Below are positions 1 to 13,329 of a stretch of 64,000 nucleotides of DNA, in pieces. This DNA comes from Leptobrachium leishanense (taxonomy: Eukaryota > Chordata > Amphibia > Anura > Megophryidae). Location of the stretch: the NCBI GenBank assembly GCA_009667805.1, contig CM019067.1:161033049-161097048 (forward strand). Direction: 5' to 3'. How positions within the stretch are numbered: position 1 is the first letter of the stretch; each line of letters opens with the position of its first letter. The translations under genes were made by a program, and so were the position numbers. The notes under the pieces were generated by a model that made no database searches, was not told where the DNA came from, and was given only the letters and a program-made list of their open reading frames with translations.

Positions 1-613
1 CATCCCGGGCAACAGCTTCGACAGGCTGGCTAAACCAGGTAGAGAGTAGCCGTTGGGTCATCGACCTTCGGTGAGATTAGGGACTTGTCTATCCCGAGCA
101 TGTGAAGACAGATTCCGGTGGATTGAATGGATGAACCTACTAGAATAGGTCAACGGTCATGAAGGCGGTCTCTGCAAGTGATGTGGTGTGCTAAGAGCAT
201 GGCAAGACACGAAAGGCGCCCTGGTCAACCACTGCACCCAGCCCATCTCCAACTGTCTCGGTTATTGTCCTGCCATTGGAGCAAGATGGAATCTGGGAAG
301 AGAGAGTGAGGCTGACTATGCGCACCTCTCCCTCACTTTAATCCAATTCATGCGCAAGTTTTGACATCTCACTCCCACCCCTCAACTTCAAAGTCCTGTG
401 GCGATGGGCGAGCGACGAAGCAGCAGGTGTGGATACACTGGGAGCTGTAGCCACTGACCTGCACACAGGCAGCTCAGGTCTAATGGTCGTTTTCTTGGTG
501 ACTGAAGCAACAGCAGGATTCGGCGTCTACCTGAGTGATTGAGCAGCCCTTTTTAGGACCACACTGCTCACCTCCGTAGCCAGGGGAAGGGGCTAGAAAA
601 GCTGCCCTAAACA

Positions 614-1705
614 TTGTTGCTTAACAGAACCCTGGCCAGTTTACTGCGGCTGGAGGGGATCCCAATTTTATGCGGTCGAATAACAAAATTAAAAAGTAAA
701 CATAAGGTGATACCACTCACTATTGGCACATGGAACGTACGCACGCTTCAAGACAACCCCTCAGCAGATCGACCAGAAAGAAGAACAGCCTTGGTCGCCA
801 GAGAGCTTGCACGATTTAACATTGATGTCGCGGCACTGTGTGAAACTCGTCTAGCTAACGAAGGTCAGCTCACAGAAATAGGAGGCAGTTATACATTCTT
901 CTGGTGTGGTCGCAGCAGTAATGAACACCGTACATCTGGAGTTGGCTTTGCGGTTATGAATCCCCTTGTCCGCACACTTGCCAGTCTTCCCAAGGGCGTG
1001 AACGACCGACTCATGACACTGCATCTCCCACTACCGAGAGGAAAACAAGCCACACTGATCAGCGCCTACGCACCCACAATGACGAATCCGGATGAAGTAA
1101 AAGACACGTTTTATGAAGATCTCGATGCCCTACTTTCATCCGTGAAGCGCACTGACAGGATGATTCTACTTGGCGATTTCAACGCGAGAGTAGGATCTGA
1201 TCACTCCGCTTGGGATGGCGTCATTGGAAAAAACGGAATCGGCAAATGTAATAGCAATGGTCTATTACTACTGAAGACATGTGCAGTTCATGATCTAACC
1301 ATCACCAATACCATCTTTCGCCTGCCCAATCGCAAAAAGACATCCTGGATGCATCCACGTTTGAAGCACTGGCATCTTATTGACTATGTCATCGTGCGGA
1401 GGGAAGACAGACTGGATGTAAGGGTGACCAAGGCCATGCCGAGTGCCGACTGTTGGACTGACCATAGACTTATTATCTCCAAATTAAGCTTTTACATCAT
1501 GCCAAAGAGACGTCCGCAGGGAAACAAAGTTGTGATGAAACGGATTAACATCAGGAAACTGAGGAACCCCAATACAGCAACCTCCCTAGCAGAAGATCTT
1601 GACAACCAACTCTCAGAGCTGCAATTAGAAGGAAATGCTGAGAAGGATTGGGAAAGTTTCCAGGATATTGTGCACTCTTCTGCACTAAAGGTTCTTGGAC
1701 CCTGA
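614..1705 (+). pseudogene. LINE ORF, N-terminal APE-type endonuclease
   Basis: This frame of 363 codons ends at an in-frame TGA (1703-1705). The endonuclease nicks target DNA to prime reverse transcription of the element's own RNA. Visible motifs in order: GTWNVRT near residue 38 (start of the exonuclease-endonuclease-phosphatase fold), ALCETRL near 73, LGDFNARVG near 182 (catalytic region), WHLIDYVIVRR near 255 and SADCWTDHRLI near 275 (C-terminal catalytic histidine region). The same frame continues past the TGA with LINE-like sequence, so the stop is a mutation, most simply CGA to TGA. The first ATG may not be the original start, because recognisable homology begins only around residue 36. 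Confidence 0.85.
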
Positions 1706-3915
1706 CACAGGAAACAGCAGGACTGGTTTGACGAAAATGATGAGATCAAGGCCCTACTTGCTGAGAAGCACTGCCTTCATCGTGCTTATCAGAAAGACCC
1801 GTCATCAATAGCCAAGAAAAATGCCTTCAACAACACTCGCAGGACCGTACAGAGCAAGCTTCGTAAGATGCAGCACTCTTGGCTGAGTGCCAAAGCAGAT
1901 GAAATTCAGAAATTTTCTGATAGAAACGATGCTCAACGGTTCTACGAAGCCCTTAGATCCTTGTACGGACCTCAACCATCAGGGAGCTTCCCTTTGTTAG
2001 ACTTAGATGGCGTAACTCTCATTACTGAGAAGACTCGGATTCTACAGCAGTGGGCTGAACACTTCCAACTTGTACTGAACTGGTCATCTTCCATTAACAA
2101 CGAGGCGATCGACAGAATGCCTCAAGTGGATATCAACCACAGCCTGGACGCTCCACCAACAAATACTGAAACCCAACAGGTCATCAGCCAGCTGTCTAGT
2201 GGCAAGGCCCCAGGATCTGATGTGATTCCAGCGGAAGTCTACAAGGATGCCGGTACAGTGCTTGTCGACAAACTCACTCTGCTGTTCCAGTCTTTCTGAA
2301 ATCAAAGATCTCTTCTTCAAGAATTTAAAGATGCGTCCATCGTACATCTCTATAAGAGGAAAGGGAATCGACAAGTCTGCGATAATCACAGAGGAATATC
2401 ACGGCTTTCCATCGCAGGCAAGATCCTTGCACGAGTATTGCTGTACCGCCCGACTGACCACCTGGAACAGGGTTTATTACCAGAGACACAGTGCGGCTTC
2501 CGCAAAGAGCGCGGCACTGTGGACATGATCTTCGCAGCCGACAGCTCCAAGAGAAGTGTCAAGAGCAGAATCGTGAATTGTGTACCACCTTTGTAGATCT
2601 CACCAAGGCTTTTGACACCGTCATTCGCGAAGGTCTGTGGCACATCATGTCGAAGTATGGGTGCCCTGATAGATTCATCTTAATGGTACGTCAGTTCCAC
2701 GACAGCATGACGGCTTGTGTACTGGACGATGGAGAAGCTTCAGAGGCCTTTCCCGTTACAAATGGCGTCAAGCAAGGCTGTGTGTTGGCACCGAACCCGT
2801 TTAGCAAAATGTTTTCAGCTATGCTGTAAGAAGCCTTCCAGAACACTTCCTTGGGAGTTAGCCTGAGATACAGGACCGATGGGAAGCTGTTCAACCTGCA
2901 TAGACTCCAGGCTGTCACGAAGGTAAAGGAGATTGTGCTACGAGACTTCCTTTTTGCTGATGACTGTGCCCTGAATGCTGGATCAGAGCAGGAAATGCAA
3001 GCCAGTGTGGACAAATTCTCAGCAGCATGCGACAACTTCGGCCTCCTTATCAACACAAAGAAGACCGAGGTGATGCATCAGCCAGCTCCGAAAGCCCAAC
3101 ATCAAGAGCCCACCATCACAGTGAAGGGACAAAAGCTGCAAGCAGTGGACCAATTTACATACCTAGGCAGCACCCTTTCCCACGCAGTGACAATTGACAT
3201 TGAGGTCAACTGCAGAGTAGCCAAGGCAAGCTTTGCATTTGGCAGACTATTGACCAACGTATGGGACCACCGTGGAATAAGCCTTGATACAAAGCTCAAA
3301 GTCTACCGAGCAGTAGTGTTAACTACCCTGATGTATGCCAGTGAGACTTGGACTGTATACAGGAGGCATGCTAGGCAACTGAATTGCTTCCACATGACAT
3401 GCCTCTGCAGACTTCTTAGGATCTGGTGGCAGGATAAGGTGCCAGACACAGAAGTCCTTTCCAGAGTAGGCCTGCCATCAGTTTACACCCTGCTGATGAA
3501 AGCCCAGACACGCTGGGCAGGTCATGTTGCAAGGATGCCCGATCATCGCATCCCTAAACAGCTCCTCTACAGTGAGCTGTCTCAAGGAAAGCGGTCACAC
3601 GGGGGACAAAAGAAGCGATACAAAGATACGCTGAAAGCCTCCTTCAAGTCCATGGATATTGATATCACCGCCTGGGAAATCGTGGCACAAGATCGATCGA
3701 CATGGCGCACGCTGATCCTCCAAGGCTGCCAGATATTTGAGGACAGAAGAGCAACCATAGCACAAGAGAAGCGGGCACTTCGCAAAGCCAGAACTGCAAA
3801 TGTTGCAACAGGGGTACCCACACATGTCTGCTCGACGTGTGGCAGAACATTTCATGCTCGAATAGGCCTCATCAGCCATCTGCGGACACACCGTGGACAA
3901 CCCACAACCTGCTAG
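1706..3915 (+). pseudogene. LINE ORF, linker, reverse transcriptase and C2H2 finger
   Basis: This continues the endonuclease frame. The frame runs to about 2540, crossing a TGA at 2297-2299. A single-base loss near 2538-2542 then moves the coding sequence to the next frame, which crosses a TAA at 2827-2829 and ends at TAG 3913-3915. Reverse-transcriptase landmarks: SSGKAPGSDVIPAE and YKRKGNRQVCDNHRGIS (fingers), FVDLTKAFDTV (motif A aspartate), NGVKQGCVLAP (motif B) and FADDCAL (motif C, catalytic aspartates). Further on come YLGSTLS, LYASETW-like and RWAGHVARMPDHRIPK motifs typical of the LINE connection region. The last 25 residues hold a C2H2 unit (CSTCGRTFHARIGLISHLRTH), probably for nucleic-acid binding. 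The protein cannot be made intact. Confidence 0.85.
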
Positions 3916-3961
3916 ATGTCAAGGTCCTCATTGAATACGATGGACGAACATCATCATAGTT

Positions 3962-4105
3962 CTCTGTATTTTGTGCTCTGCACATTCTCTCTGTATTCTG
4001 TGCTCTGCACATTCTCTCTGTATTTTGTGTTATGCACATTCGCTCTGTATTTTGTGTTTTGCACATTGCTCTCTATTCTGTGCTCTGCACATTGCGCTCT
4101 ATGTA
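3962..4105 (+). repeat. 27-bp tandem repeat tail
   Basis: Five to six imperfect copies of a unit of about 27 bp, with core TCTGTATTTTGTGCTCTGC followed by ACATTCT, lie about 45 bp past the LINE stop codon. Units are 26-28 bp and differ by a few bases. The array may be the LINE's own repetitive 3' tail or an independent minisatellite. It stops exactly where the TTAA element begins. Confidence 0.8.
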
Positions 4106-4470
4106 TTAACCCTTTCGCTGCTTATGCATTTCACTTAACCCTGTGATGCTTAACCCTGTGGCCCCCGTCGATCAGGAGGGAGAGAGGTCCGAAGGACCTC
4201 CCCCCTCCCTTTCAGGTGCCTCCTCCGCACCACGGGGGGGGCCTGAATTAGATGTCGTCGCGCGCCGCAATGACATCTAATGTCCCCCCGGGGTCCCTGA
4301 GTACCGGGGTGACATGCTAGATGTCAGCCCGCACCGGGGCGGGCCAGCAATCGGCCGGAATCCCGGCCGATTGCTGCCTCCTGTGCTACGGACACGCTCA
4401 GCGCGTCCGTAGCACAGGAGGTGCACTTGGCAGGATGAGCTGAGCACGTCCTTAGCAGCCAAGTGGTTAA
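4106..4470 (-). mobile_element. piggyBac-like non-autonomous element, copy A (short form)
   Basis: Bounded by TTAA at 4106-4109 and 4467-4470. The left terminus TTAACCCTTTCGCTGC and the right terminus, reading TTAACCACTTGGCTGC on the minus strand, match the other six copies in the window. TTAA target sites followed by CC(A/C)YTT fit the piggyBac superfamily; Kolobok also uses TTAA and cannot be fully excluded. Only the GC-rich hairpin half is kept; the AT-rich half is deleted. Near the left end TTAACCCTGTG occurs twice in tandem, possibly a deletion scar. No coding capacity. Confidence 0.8.
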
Positions 4471-5489
4471 TCCGTGATATAATCACAAATAGCTACTCAG
4501 CTTTTAGCTGTAACTGGTTCCATAAACACTGCATGTGCTTGGGATATTAACATTCATAGTCTTATAGCAGTTAGACATTCATGTCATTATATATATTGGA
4601 AGGTCTCCTATGTTTTGTTAACGTGCAATATTTTACTGTTCTGAATTGTTCATTTGTATTGTTATTGAACCAAAATTCTTTAGTAGGAATTTAATACAAA
4701 ATATACATTGAAATATTTTTCTCTATCTTCTCAACATTTGGTATTCATATTCCAAAAAATTCTAAGACTTTTTTTCCTCATGGAACAAACGTGAACAATA
4801 ACGTGTATACATATCATACAGTCACCCCTTATACCGCACATACCAAATACAGTGCATATAGAATTTGAGGGAAATATGCTAATATAATACCATTTGCCAA
4901 ACAAATTATTTTAATAAATCTTGTCATCTTATCATGTTTATATTGAAGTAATAATACGATTTTTGCTTTGTGCTTTTGGTTGTGCCATTTGGAGTGTTCT
5001 TGTTTATTTTTTAAGAAAATAGTACATATTATTACATTAAGCTAAAAGTAAAGCTTGTGGAGGATGGCAGAAAAAATGACTTAATAGATTGATATTAAAT
5101 GAATGGGTCTGTCAGGCTATTGTGCTAGGCAGTAGTTTGAAGTTCTGTCAGCATCACATATAACATCAGTCATGGCTTGTAGTTTTCAAGCAGAAAAAGA
5201 TCTATCATAGCCATTTTGCTTCTCCAGTAAGGAATCAGATAAAAGGCTGGTTTTAAAGTTATGAGTAGAGTTGCCTTTTTGCCTGCCCTGCGTGCGGGCC
5301 CGCCCCAAACGTGCCAGCACCAGTGACGCTTTCTTCCCTCTCTTTCTCGCTCTTCCTCCCACCTCTCCACTCTGACCCCCCCTCTTTCACCCTTCTCTCC
5401 TCTCTCTATCCTTTTCTCTCCGTAAACGGTTGTGAAACACTGCTCTAGCCTGTATCTCATGGGGAGTCTATATCTGTTATAGGCTGATA
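4471..5489. other. AT-rich stretch, nothing recognised
   Basis: No gene or repeat family recognised. The AT-rich part ends in a pyrimidine-rich tract at about 5320-5425 (runs of CTCTTTCTCTCC type), which accounts for the low-complexity Arg/Glu-rich frame on the minus strand there. Confidence 0.5.
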
Positions 5490-5704
5490 TCCTTGTATAG
5501 TTACATAGGTACATAGTTATATAGGCTGAAAAAAGACATGCGTCCATCGGGTTCAGCCTCTCCCACATAACCTGCAAAAAACCCAGTCTGAAATGCTTGC
5601 CAATATGCAACATACTGCGAAAAAATTCCTTCTTGACCCCAGAATGGCAGTCAGATTTCTCCTTGGATCAAGAAGCTTTTACCCACATATTAAATATTAT
5701 ATCC

Positions 5705-6161
5705 CTAAATATTCTGTGTCTGCAGGAAGTCATCCAGTCGTTTTTTAAAAGTCTGTACAGACTCTGACCCAACCACCTCAACAGGCAGAGAATTCCACAG
5801 CTTTATTGTTCTCACCGTAAAATAACCCTTCCTACGCTTTAAGCTAAATTTTCTTTCTTCCAGTCTAAATGGATGACCCCTTGTCCTGTGTATAGTCCTG
5901 TTAATGAATAGGTTATCAGACAATGGTTGATAATGGCCCCGTATATATTTATATAAGGTTATCAGATCCCCTCTAAGGCGCCGTTTCTCTAAACTAAACA
6001 GGTTTAAGCTTGTTAGTCTTTCCTCATAACTTAACCCTTCCATTCCCCTTATTAATTTAGTTGCCCGTCTCTGCACTTTTTCTAGCGCTATAATATCTTT
6101 TTTTAAGACAGGTGCCCAAAATTGCACGGCATATTCAAGGTGCGGCCTGACCATTGATTTA
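5705..6161 (-). pseudogene. CR1-like LINE reverse transcriptase, C-terminal part
   Basis: The minus-strand frame gives SMVRPHLEYAVQFWAP, LEKVQRRATKLI, LSYEERLTSLNLFSLEKRRL, RGDLITLYKYI, RTRGHPFRLEERKF and LWNSLPVEVV, the conserved thumb/connection region of CR1-like reverse transcriptases, ending normally at TQNI and a stop near 5705. The frame is open here. The eight residues upstream of SMVRPHLEY in the open frame come from the Tc1 terminus, not from the LINE. Confidence 0.85.
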
Positions 6162-7780
<1,619 letters not shown>

Positions 7781-7782
7781 TA

Positions 7783-8005
7783 TACAGAGGCAAAATTATG
7801 TTTTCATCCCTTGAGTGAACTCTCTTTTTAATGCATGCCAATACTTTGCTGGCCTTGGCGGCTGCTGTTTGACATTGCACATTGTTACTCAGTTTGAAGT
7901 CTATGATTATTCCCAAATCCTTCTCCTGCTTGGATTTCCCCAACTCCGTACCATTTAGGGTATAAATTACTTGTGTGTTCTTCACTCCAAAGTGCATAAC
8001 TTTGC
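7783..8005 (-). pseudogene. CR1-like LINE reverse transcriptase, part upstream of the Tc1 insertion
   Basis: The minus-strand frame gives MHFGVKNTQVIYTLNG, KSKQEKDLGIIID, AAAKASKVLACIKKR and DENIILPLY, which directly precede KSMVRPHLEY in CR1-like reverse transcriptases. The frame then enters the transposon. Homology fades at about 8005-8010, where a stop precedes the CKVMHFG motif. Confidence 0.8.
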
Positions 8006-8010
8006 ATAGT

Positions 8011-8540
8011 TAAACTCCGCTACCTACCCGCTGAAGTCAAACACATCTGCTACCACTAAGCAGACTGCAAAAGCCATCCCCTGTCAGAACTCTATCTGGT
8101 TGTGTGTGGTGTGCAAGTATCTTGTGCTCCACTTCCTGGTACGTGCCTTATGTACCATGACATAAACAAAACATTAGTAACATAAAAAAATTAGCTGGCT
8201 CTAGATTGTTGGAAATTACCAGTCAGACTATTCTAGAATACATTTTGGCTTAATCAATTAGCAAAAAAAAATGTTCTTTTCAGACCGTATTCAAAGTGTA
8301 GAAGGTGCATTGGAAATCTGCAGGTGTAAGAAATCAATAATAGCATAAATTGATATGGTTACCAACAGTAGAGCATAAGAAATGCGGTTCTCAAACAATT
8401 CTTACATAAATCAATTTTGGTAAGCCATCCATGGATAAAATGAGACAAAATGACTGATTATAGTTATACAATTTTAAAATGGGACTATGTAATGCAGCTA
8501 GTTAAAATAATCTAAGATCAAGAAAACTCAATGGGCACTA
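8011..8540. other. AT-rich stretch, nothing recognised
   Basis: No gene or repeat family recognised. Confidence 0.4.
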
Positions 8541-9050
8541 TCGTGTGCCTCTCGCTAAAACCAGGACGCTAAGGAGAAAATTAGCGATCATAAGAGTGAT
8601 CGCGGAGGGAGACTGGGGACTTTTTCCCCAGTCTCCATCTGCTCCCGGTGGCCAGAAGCGGTGGATCGGGCCGCCGTTCTTGCCGCGGGATAAGCGGTGA
8701 GTGTTTGAATTTTTTTGGGGGGTTCTGAGCTGCAGCTAACTGATTCTGCAGCAGCGCAATCAGCTAGCTACAGCTCTGAGCTGGTATTCACTTTTTTAGC
8801 TAGCGCCAACTCTTAGTAACAGGTTTTAGGGCCTTGTGATCCTAACGCTAGTTAATCTGTGCTTGTACTTTGGACTCCCTATACTTAACATGGGCAGCGC
8901 AAAGTACAGTAAACTCATGTATTGAATCACTAATTATGATTTGCTAATGTTTTTTTTAACTTGTTAGCAAATCAGAGGTGATTCGGGTGCAGTGCTACAC
9001 TCACGCTAGCGTTAGTTTGCAGAAGGTGATAGGGCCTAACATTTTTAGAG
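8541..9050 (-). repeat. Palindrome-rich MITE-like element, related to 11586-12292
   Basis: Read on the minus strand, this shares several blocks with the element at 11586-12292: a GGGAGACTGGGG hairpin, a GCGGGATA..GGTGAGTATCTG-like block and a segment with CTTAACATGGG near a TACTTTG motif. It contains hairpins such as GACTGGGGA/TCCCCAGTC around 8612-8636 and alternating AGCTAGCT-type palindromes. No coding capacity and clear termini not seen. Family assignment (3-bp-TSD fold-back elements) is an inference. Confidence 0.5.
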
Positions 9051-9890
9051 CACCAAACTAGAAATTTCACATTATTTATACCATACTAGGTCATAGAGGA
9101 CAGCGAAGATACATTTACAGGCACCTCAGCCTCCCTAATTAACCTCCTTCATCTATTCTAAGAAAAGCTTTTGAAAAAAAAGAAATTGAACATTTTGTAC
9201 TTTTATACGAAAGACCCTATGAACATGGAAAAATGGTTCAGTGGCACAAAGGCAAAGCGAGCTGTATATCTTGACAAAATACATACATGAATATTGTTTA
9301 ATATAATTGTTATGCAAATTGTTCTTTTTCAGGTAACTAAAATGTCAGAAAAGGGTTTATAGCTATGTGGCAGTAAAACAAAAAACACATTTCAAACAGT
9401 GTTACCAAAGGATTATACGCAGCACATACTGGTTTAATTTTATTGGCATACTTCACTCTTTTTTACGACTGCTTGAGATTGGAAATGATATGAGCTTCTG
9501 AGTTTCAGCGCTGAAGATTGATTTAAATTTATTTTACCATTTCTTCACTTTAGGATAGCTTCAATCTTCGAAACTGTAATGTCCATTTCTCTTATACGTG
9601 TGAAGCAGTAGAATGATTTTTAATTCCCCATACTCATCCTATGTCTATTTTACTTTAATCATCTTTTGCGGGAGATAAGATGAAGGGACTTTTAATGAGC
9701 ATGATATCAGGAAAGTAAAAAAAGTTTACCAAAAGGAAGAAGAAAAAAATGATAGAAACGGCTCCTTTTCTTACTTATAATACCTAGTATATCAAGGAAG
9801 TGTAATATTATTTCATGCATCAATAATAAATAATTTCACAGAAGACACTATGCTAAAGCAAAATAAAAATTATATATAACATGTCTGTAA
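9051..9890. other. AT-rich stretch, nothing recognised
   Basis: No gene or repeat family recognised. Confidence 0.4.
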
Positions 9891-10550
9891 GGATTCCAGC
9901 CCTGAACCTCTCTGGGGGAGGGAGTCCTTCAGATGATCTTGATTCCAGGCCGGCTATTACCTTGCCACTCAATTAGATCTGGATTGGGACTTTCCTACAT
10001 CCTCCCATCTCGCTGACCACATGACCTCCAGACTACTAAGCCTCGCCCTACTTTAGGGAGCAGTGCTCAGTTGTTGAGTTCCTGTTTGGAGTCTGTATTG
10101 CTCTAGAGTGTGTTCTGTTCTCCTTTCTGCTGTGTACCACCATCTTTGTCTGCCAAGGCATCCTGAGACCTAACCTACAGAGTGTACCACCATCAGTTCT
10201 GCCAAGGTATCTTGTATATCTTCCCCTATCATCTGTGCATTGATCTCGACCTGTCTAACTACGCTCCCAAGCATCCGTATACCAACCTCAGCCTGTCTGA
10301 CTATGCTTCCTACTTGTCCTTTGTGTACCGATCATGGCCAATCCATGTACCGACCTTGGCCTGCATGACTACATTTCCTACTTGTCCTTTGCTTACCGAT
10401 CATGGACTATCTGACTTTGGTGCTTAGCATCCCTCAACCATCTCCAGCTGTCCCGACTTCCCAGCCGATGTGTAATAAAGTTTCACTTCACCTAAATGGT
10501 TATCATGCCATGTCCCAGGGGAGCCCTGGCTCACACCGGGTTCCACCCTT
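9891..10550 (+). mobile_element. Probable solo LTR or LTR-like sequence
   Basis: A pyrimidine-rich, gene-poor block of about 650 bp starts near TGTAAGGATTCCAGCC (9893) and has an AATAAAG poly(A)-type signal at about 10473. At 10240-10420 it has internal tandem similarity: GACTATGCTTCCTACTTGTC and a related unit recur about 90 bp apart. It resembles the better-defined LTR at 14756 in composition, but I could not find matching ends or a target duplication, so class and borders are tentative. Confidence 0.4.
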
Positions 10551-11585
10551 ACTTATCTCAAATGACGGTTATTAGCATGGACAAACAGAAGTGATGAACC
10601 TTTGTTGCTGCCCTACATGCCAATAGGCACAAAGGGCAATAAGTAAGTACTACGAGTAAAAGACTTTAAATGTATTTAAATTCACAACTTATTATAATTT
10701 AACTAATTCTAGAAAGTAGAAAGTGTTGATGTGTAGAATTTCTACAGTATTTCCTCATAACCATTTCAGATTAATATATCCCTCAAATACTGCTTTGATT
10801 AAAAGTTTGTTTTTACTTTTGTGCAGCTGTATTAATTAGCCATTTTAATATATTTTTTTTATTTACCGGGAATGTCACAGGTGAAAAACAAGACAAAGCT
10901 GTTTTTTTTTTGCTAGTTTGGAAAAATTGAAGAGTATTATGAAAAACAGTCATGCTGACTGCTGTGTCCGTATTTTAAATATTCAGTTATAATGTTTGCA
11001 TTTTACTGTAGTTCAAAAGCTCAAGGGCAATAATCTTGAAATACAGGAACTGTTTATTTCTCTTTCTCATCAAGGTGTTTACCCATAAAACTGTTAATTG
11101 TCAGGAAAACAAATTGCTATATAGCAACAGATATTGGAATAGGTCCTATGTTTTATAATATCATACAAGAGAATATTTACATTACATACCTTTGTGCTAG
11201 TGCATGTGAAATAATTATGAAAATTAAATTGCATAAATTATGGCCCCAAGGTGCACCTTTTTAATTTATATGGTTTAGGCACAAAATAACATACACCCCA
11301 GTATTTTCATGTGAAAAGGGGGGTCTGAGCCCAAAATACTGTACAGCCCAAAATACAGTGATACAGACACAGGTACTGTGGTTTAGCGGGAGGTTTATAC
11401 CGGCATGTCCTAATCAGCAATGGCAGAGCAGGTAATACAATATCCAGGACACGGTGCAGTAAAGATGGAGCAAGGTAGGACATTACTTTAGAGAAGCCTA
11501 TCGGCTCACTCCATAATCCCCACTGTACAATTCTTGCTCCATCTTCCTAATCAGCCCGCACGCACCCCGCTTCTTCACATACTCT
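10551..11585. other. No gene recognised
   Basis: AT-rich to about 11280, then a more GC-rich part (11290-11580) without recognised coding sequence. Confidence 0.4.
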
Positions 11586-12292
11586 GGGCCACATTACAAT
11601 CTTGGTGCTAACGTTAGCACTCACCTGCGTGAGCGTTAACGTTAACCCTCGTGGCCACCGCAAATTACAATCCAAATGCAAATGGATTAAGTAACCCGTT
11701 TGTGTTTGGAATCTTGCGCTTCTCAGCGCCAGGTTACTATACTTTGCGCTCCCTATAATTAACATGGGGAATGCAAAGTGTTAATCAGCATTAGAATTAC
11801 AAAGTCCTAATGCTGATTAACGTCCAGCTGCAGTTAGCAAAATGTTAAACACAGCCTGGACTTGGTGCTAACGGATTCCGCTGGTGCAGAATCCGTTATC
11901 ACCAGCAGAAATCCCCCCAAAAAACAGATACTCACCTAGTATCCCGCGACGAGGACCGTGACTCCATCCGCCTCCTATGTCGCCGGAAAAAGAGGGAGAG
12001 ACTGGGGGAAAAAGTCCCCCAGTCTCTCCCTGCAGATCACTATGCCGACTACTACGTCATGTGATGGCAGGAGGAAACTCAATGGAGTCCTATGGACTCC
12101 ATTGAGAGGATGCGCGCGGTGGAGCTCAGCGCTGCCATGCGCATCCCAGGGCTAGCGCCCGGTAACAATGCAGGCAGCTTTTTAAGCGCCTGCATTGTAA
12201 TCTCCCGTTAAAACACGGGCGCTAGGGAGAAAACTGCAGGTGCAGTTTTTCTCCCTAGTGCCCTCGTTTTAATGTGAGGATTGTAATTTAGC
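11586..12292 (+). mobile_element. Fold-back MITE with GGGCnnnATTACAATC termini
   Basis: The left end begins GGGCCACATTACAATCTTGG. The right end, read inward on the minus strand, begins GCTAAATTACAATCCTCA. These match the termini of the elements at 46348-50751 and 21204, and one end at 61282. The interior is a series of hairpins, for example around AGACTGGGGG/CCCCCAGTCT (12000-12028) and ATGGAGTCCTATGGACTCCAT (12082-12103). No coding capacity. A clean target duplication is not visible here. The better-preserved relatives have 3-bp duplications, as in PIF/Harbinger elements. Confidence 0.65.
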
Positions 12293-12309
12293 TTTTTTTT
12301 TTATGCTCA

Positions 12310-12466
12310 CCTAGTGTGTCAGACCTCTCCTCTTAGATTGTAAACTCTCAAGCAGGGTCCTCTCTCCTACTGTTATGTGTGTAATCTGTATGGATATCTG
12401 TTATTCTGTCTTTCCCATTGCACAGCACGGAACTTGTTAGCACTCTCTAAATACTTGTTACTGTAA
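12310..12466 (+). mobile_element. L2/CR1-like LINE 3' end remnant
   Basis: The order ATTGTAAACTCTCAAGCAGG, CTCTCTCCTACTG, TTGCACAGCACGGAA and a TTAGCACT..TAAATA ending matches the conserved 3' end of vertebrate L2-like LINEs, which also appears at 36920-37110 and, reversed, at 38640-38830. Only the non-coding tail remains. Confidence 0.65.
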
Positions 12467-12851
12467 CTGAATATGAAGACAGACAGTTATCAGGATACAC
12501 AAAATGACATGGGTGCAGCAATTTACAATACAGCATGAACGAGGGACAAAAGAGGAAACAATATGTACATAGCAGGGGCAGACAGGAAGCGTGATGATCA
12601 CAGTGGCAAGGCAGGTCACTGGGAAACTCAAAGGAGGTCAGGCAGGAATGAAAGGCAAAGTAGTAAACACAGCACAAGCAGACAGGTTGCAGGCCTAGAC
12701 ACCTGGCAGACAGTGTTATAGCCTCTGGGCTCATGGCAGACAAGGGTGTAAGGCTATACAATACAGTCCACAGTTGAAGCGCTACTCCTGAAGTTTTTCT
12801 TGTATTCAATTTCCTCAATGAATATCAAAAGACAATGGAAAACATCACATA
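12467..12851. other. No gene recognised
   Basis: Nothing recognised; the minus-strand frame here lacks any family motif. Confidence 0.35.
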
Positions 12852-13024
12852 CAGGTTATTCAGAGAGAGGTGAAAACCAAGAGAAGGGTTGGAGAAGTGA
12901 AAATTCTAGGTCAAAATAACCGAGTGAGATAAATGGGAGAATTTTTATGGTTTGGCTATTTTGACCTAGAATTTTCACTTCTCCAATCATTCTCCTGGTT
13001 TTCACCTTTCTCTGAATAACCCTG
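12852..13024. mobile_element. Fold-back MITE, CAGGGTTATTCAGAGA family
   Basis: A near-complete palindrome of about 173 bp. The left arm starts CAGGTTATTCAGAGAGAGGT and the right arm is its imperfect complement for about 85 bp, including the shared GTGAAAATTCTAGGTCAAAA block. ATA flanks both sides (12849-12851 and 13025-13027), consistent with a 3-bp duplication. Relatives lie at 53386-54330. No coding capacity. Confidence 0.8.
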
Positions 13025-13329
13025 ATAGTGCCGATTTGCCAGATCAATAAAATGATTATAAAATCAATCTGGGCCCACTCACATGGTCTTGAACCCTAGA
13101 CAGAGTGGCTAATTTTATAACACCAGTGGACCCATATAGGCGAACCCCCTTCTTTGACTTCAATAATGGATAGGCTGGACCTCAATACAAACAGTCAGAA
13201 TATGGTGCAGAAAATTATATAAAGTAGTTCACATATAAAACCAGAATAAAGCTTACTTACATGGTGTGGTTTCTTACGTCCAAGACACCAGATAAGGAAC
13301 AGTAGCTAATTTTATGGAGTACCAAACCT

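Larger units (their letters stand above)
1..4105 (+). mobile_element. Non-LTR retrotransposon (LINE) with endonuclease, reverse transcriptase and C-terminal C2H2 finger
   Basis: One LINE runs from the window edge, where its 5' part is probably cut off, to about 4105. Positions 1-613 have no long frame and look like its 5' leader. The body (614-3915) encodes an APE-type endonuclease, a linker, a reverse transcriptase and a C-terminal C2H2 finger, in the order seen in the widespread vertebrate LINE proteins often annotated as craniofacial development protein 2-like or endonuclease-reverse transcriptase. A short tandem-repeat tail follows. A TTAA element abuts the 3' side, so no target duplication can be read. 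I do not assign a clade. The copy is old: three in-frame stops and one frameshift. Confidence 0.85.

Noticed and set aside
55..613. tRNA or other RNA gene upstream of the LINE frame
   Set aside because: No cloverleaf or A/B-box spacing that I could support; similarity in style to LINE 5' leaders is the simpler reading.
3582..3915. C2H2 zinc-finger host gene on the + strand
   Set aside because: The single finger is the C-terminal end of the LINE reverse-transcriptase frame and not an independent gene.
3962..4105. CRISPR array
   Set aside because: The units are contiguous tandem repeats without unique spacers, in eukaryotic DNA.
5170..5613. Arg/Glu-rich protein on the minus strand
   Set aside because: The charged stretch is the translation of a pyrimidine-rich simple tract, and the rest is LINE 3' UTR.
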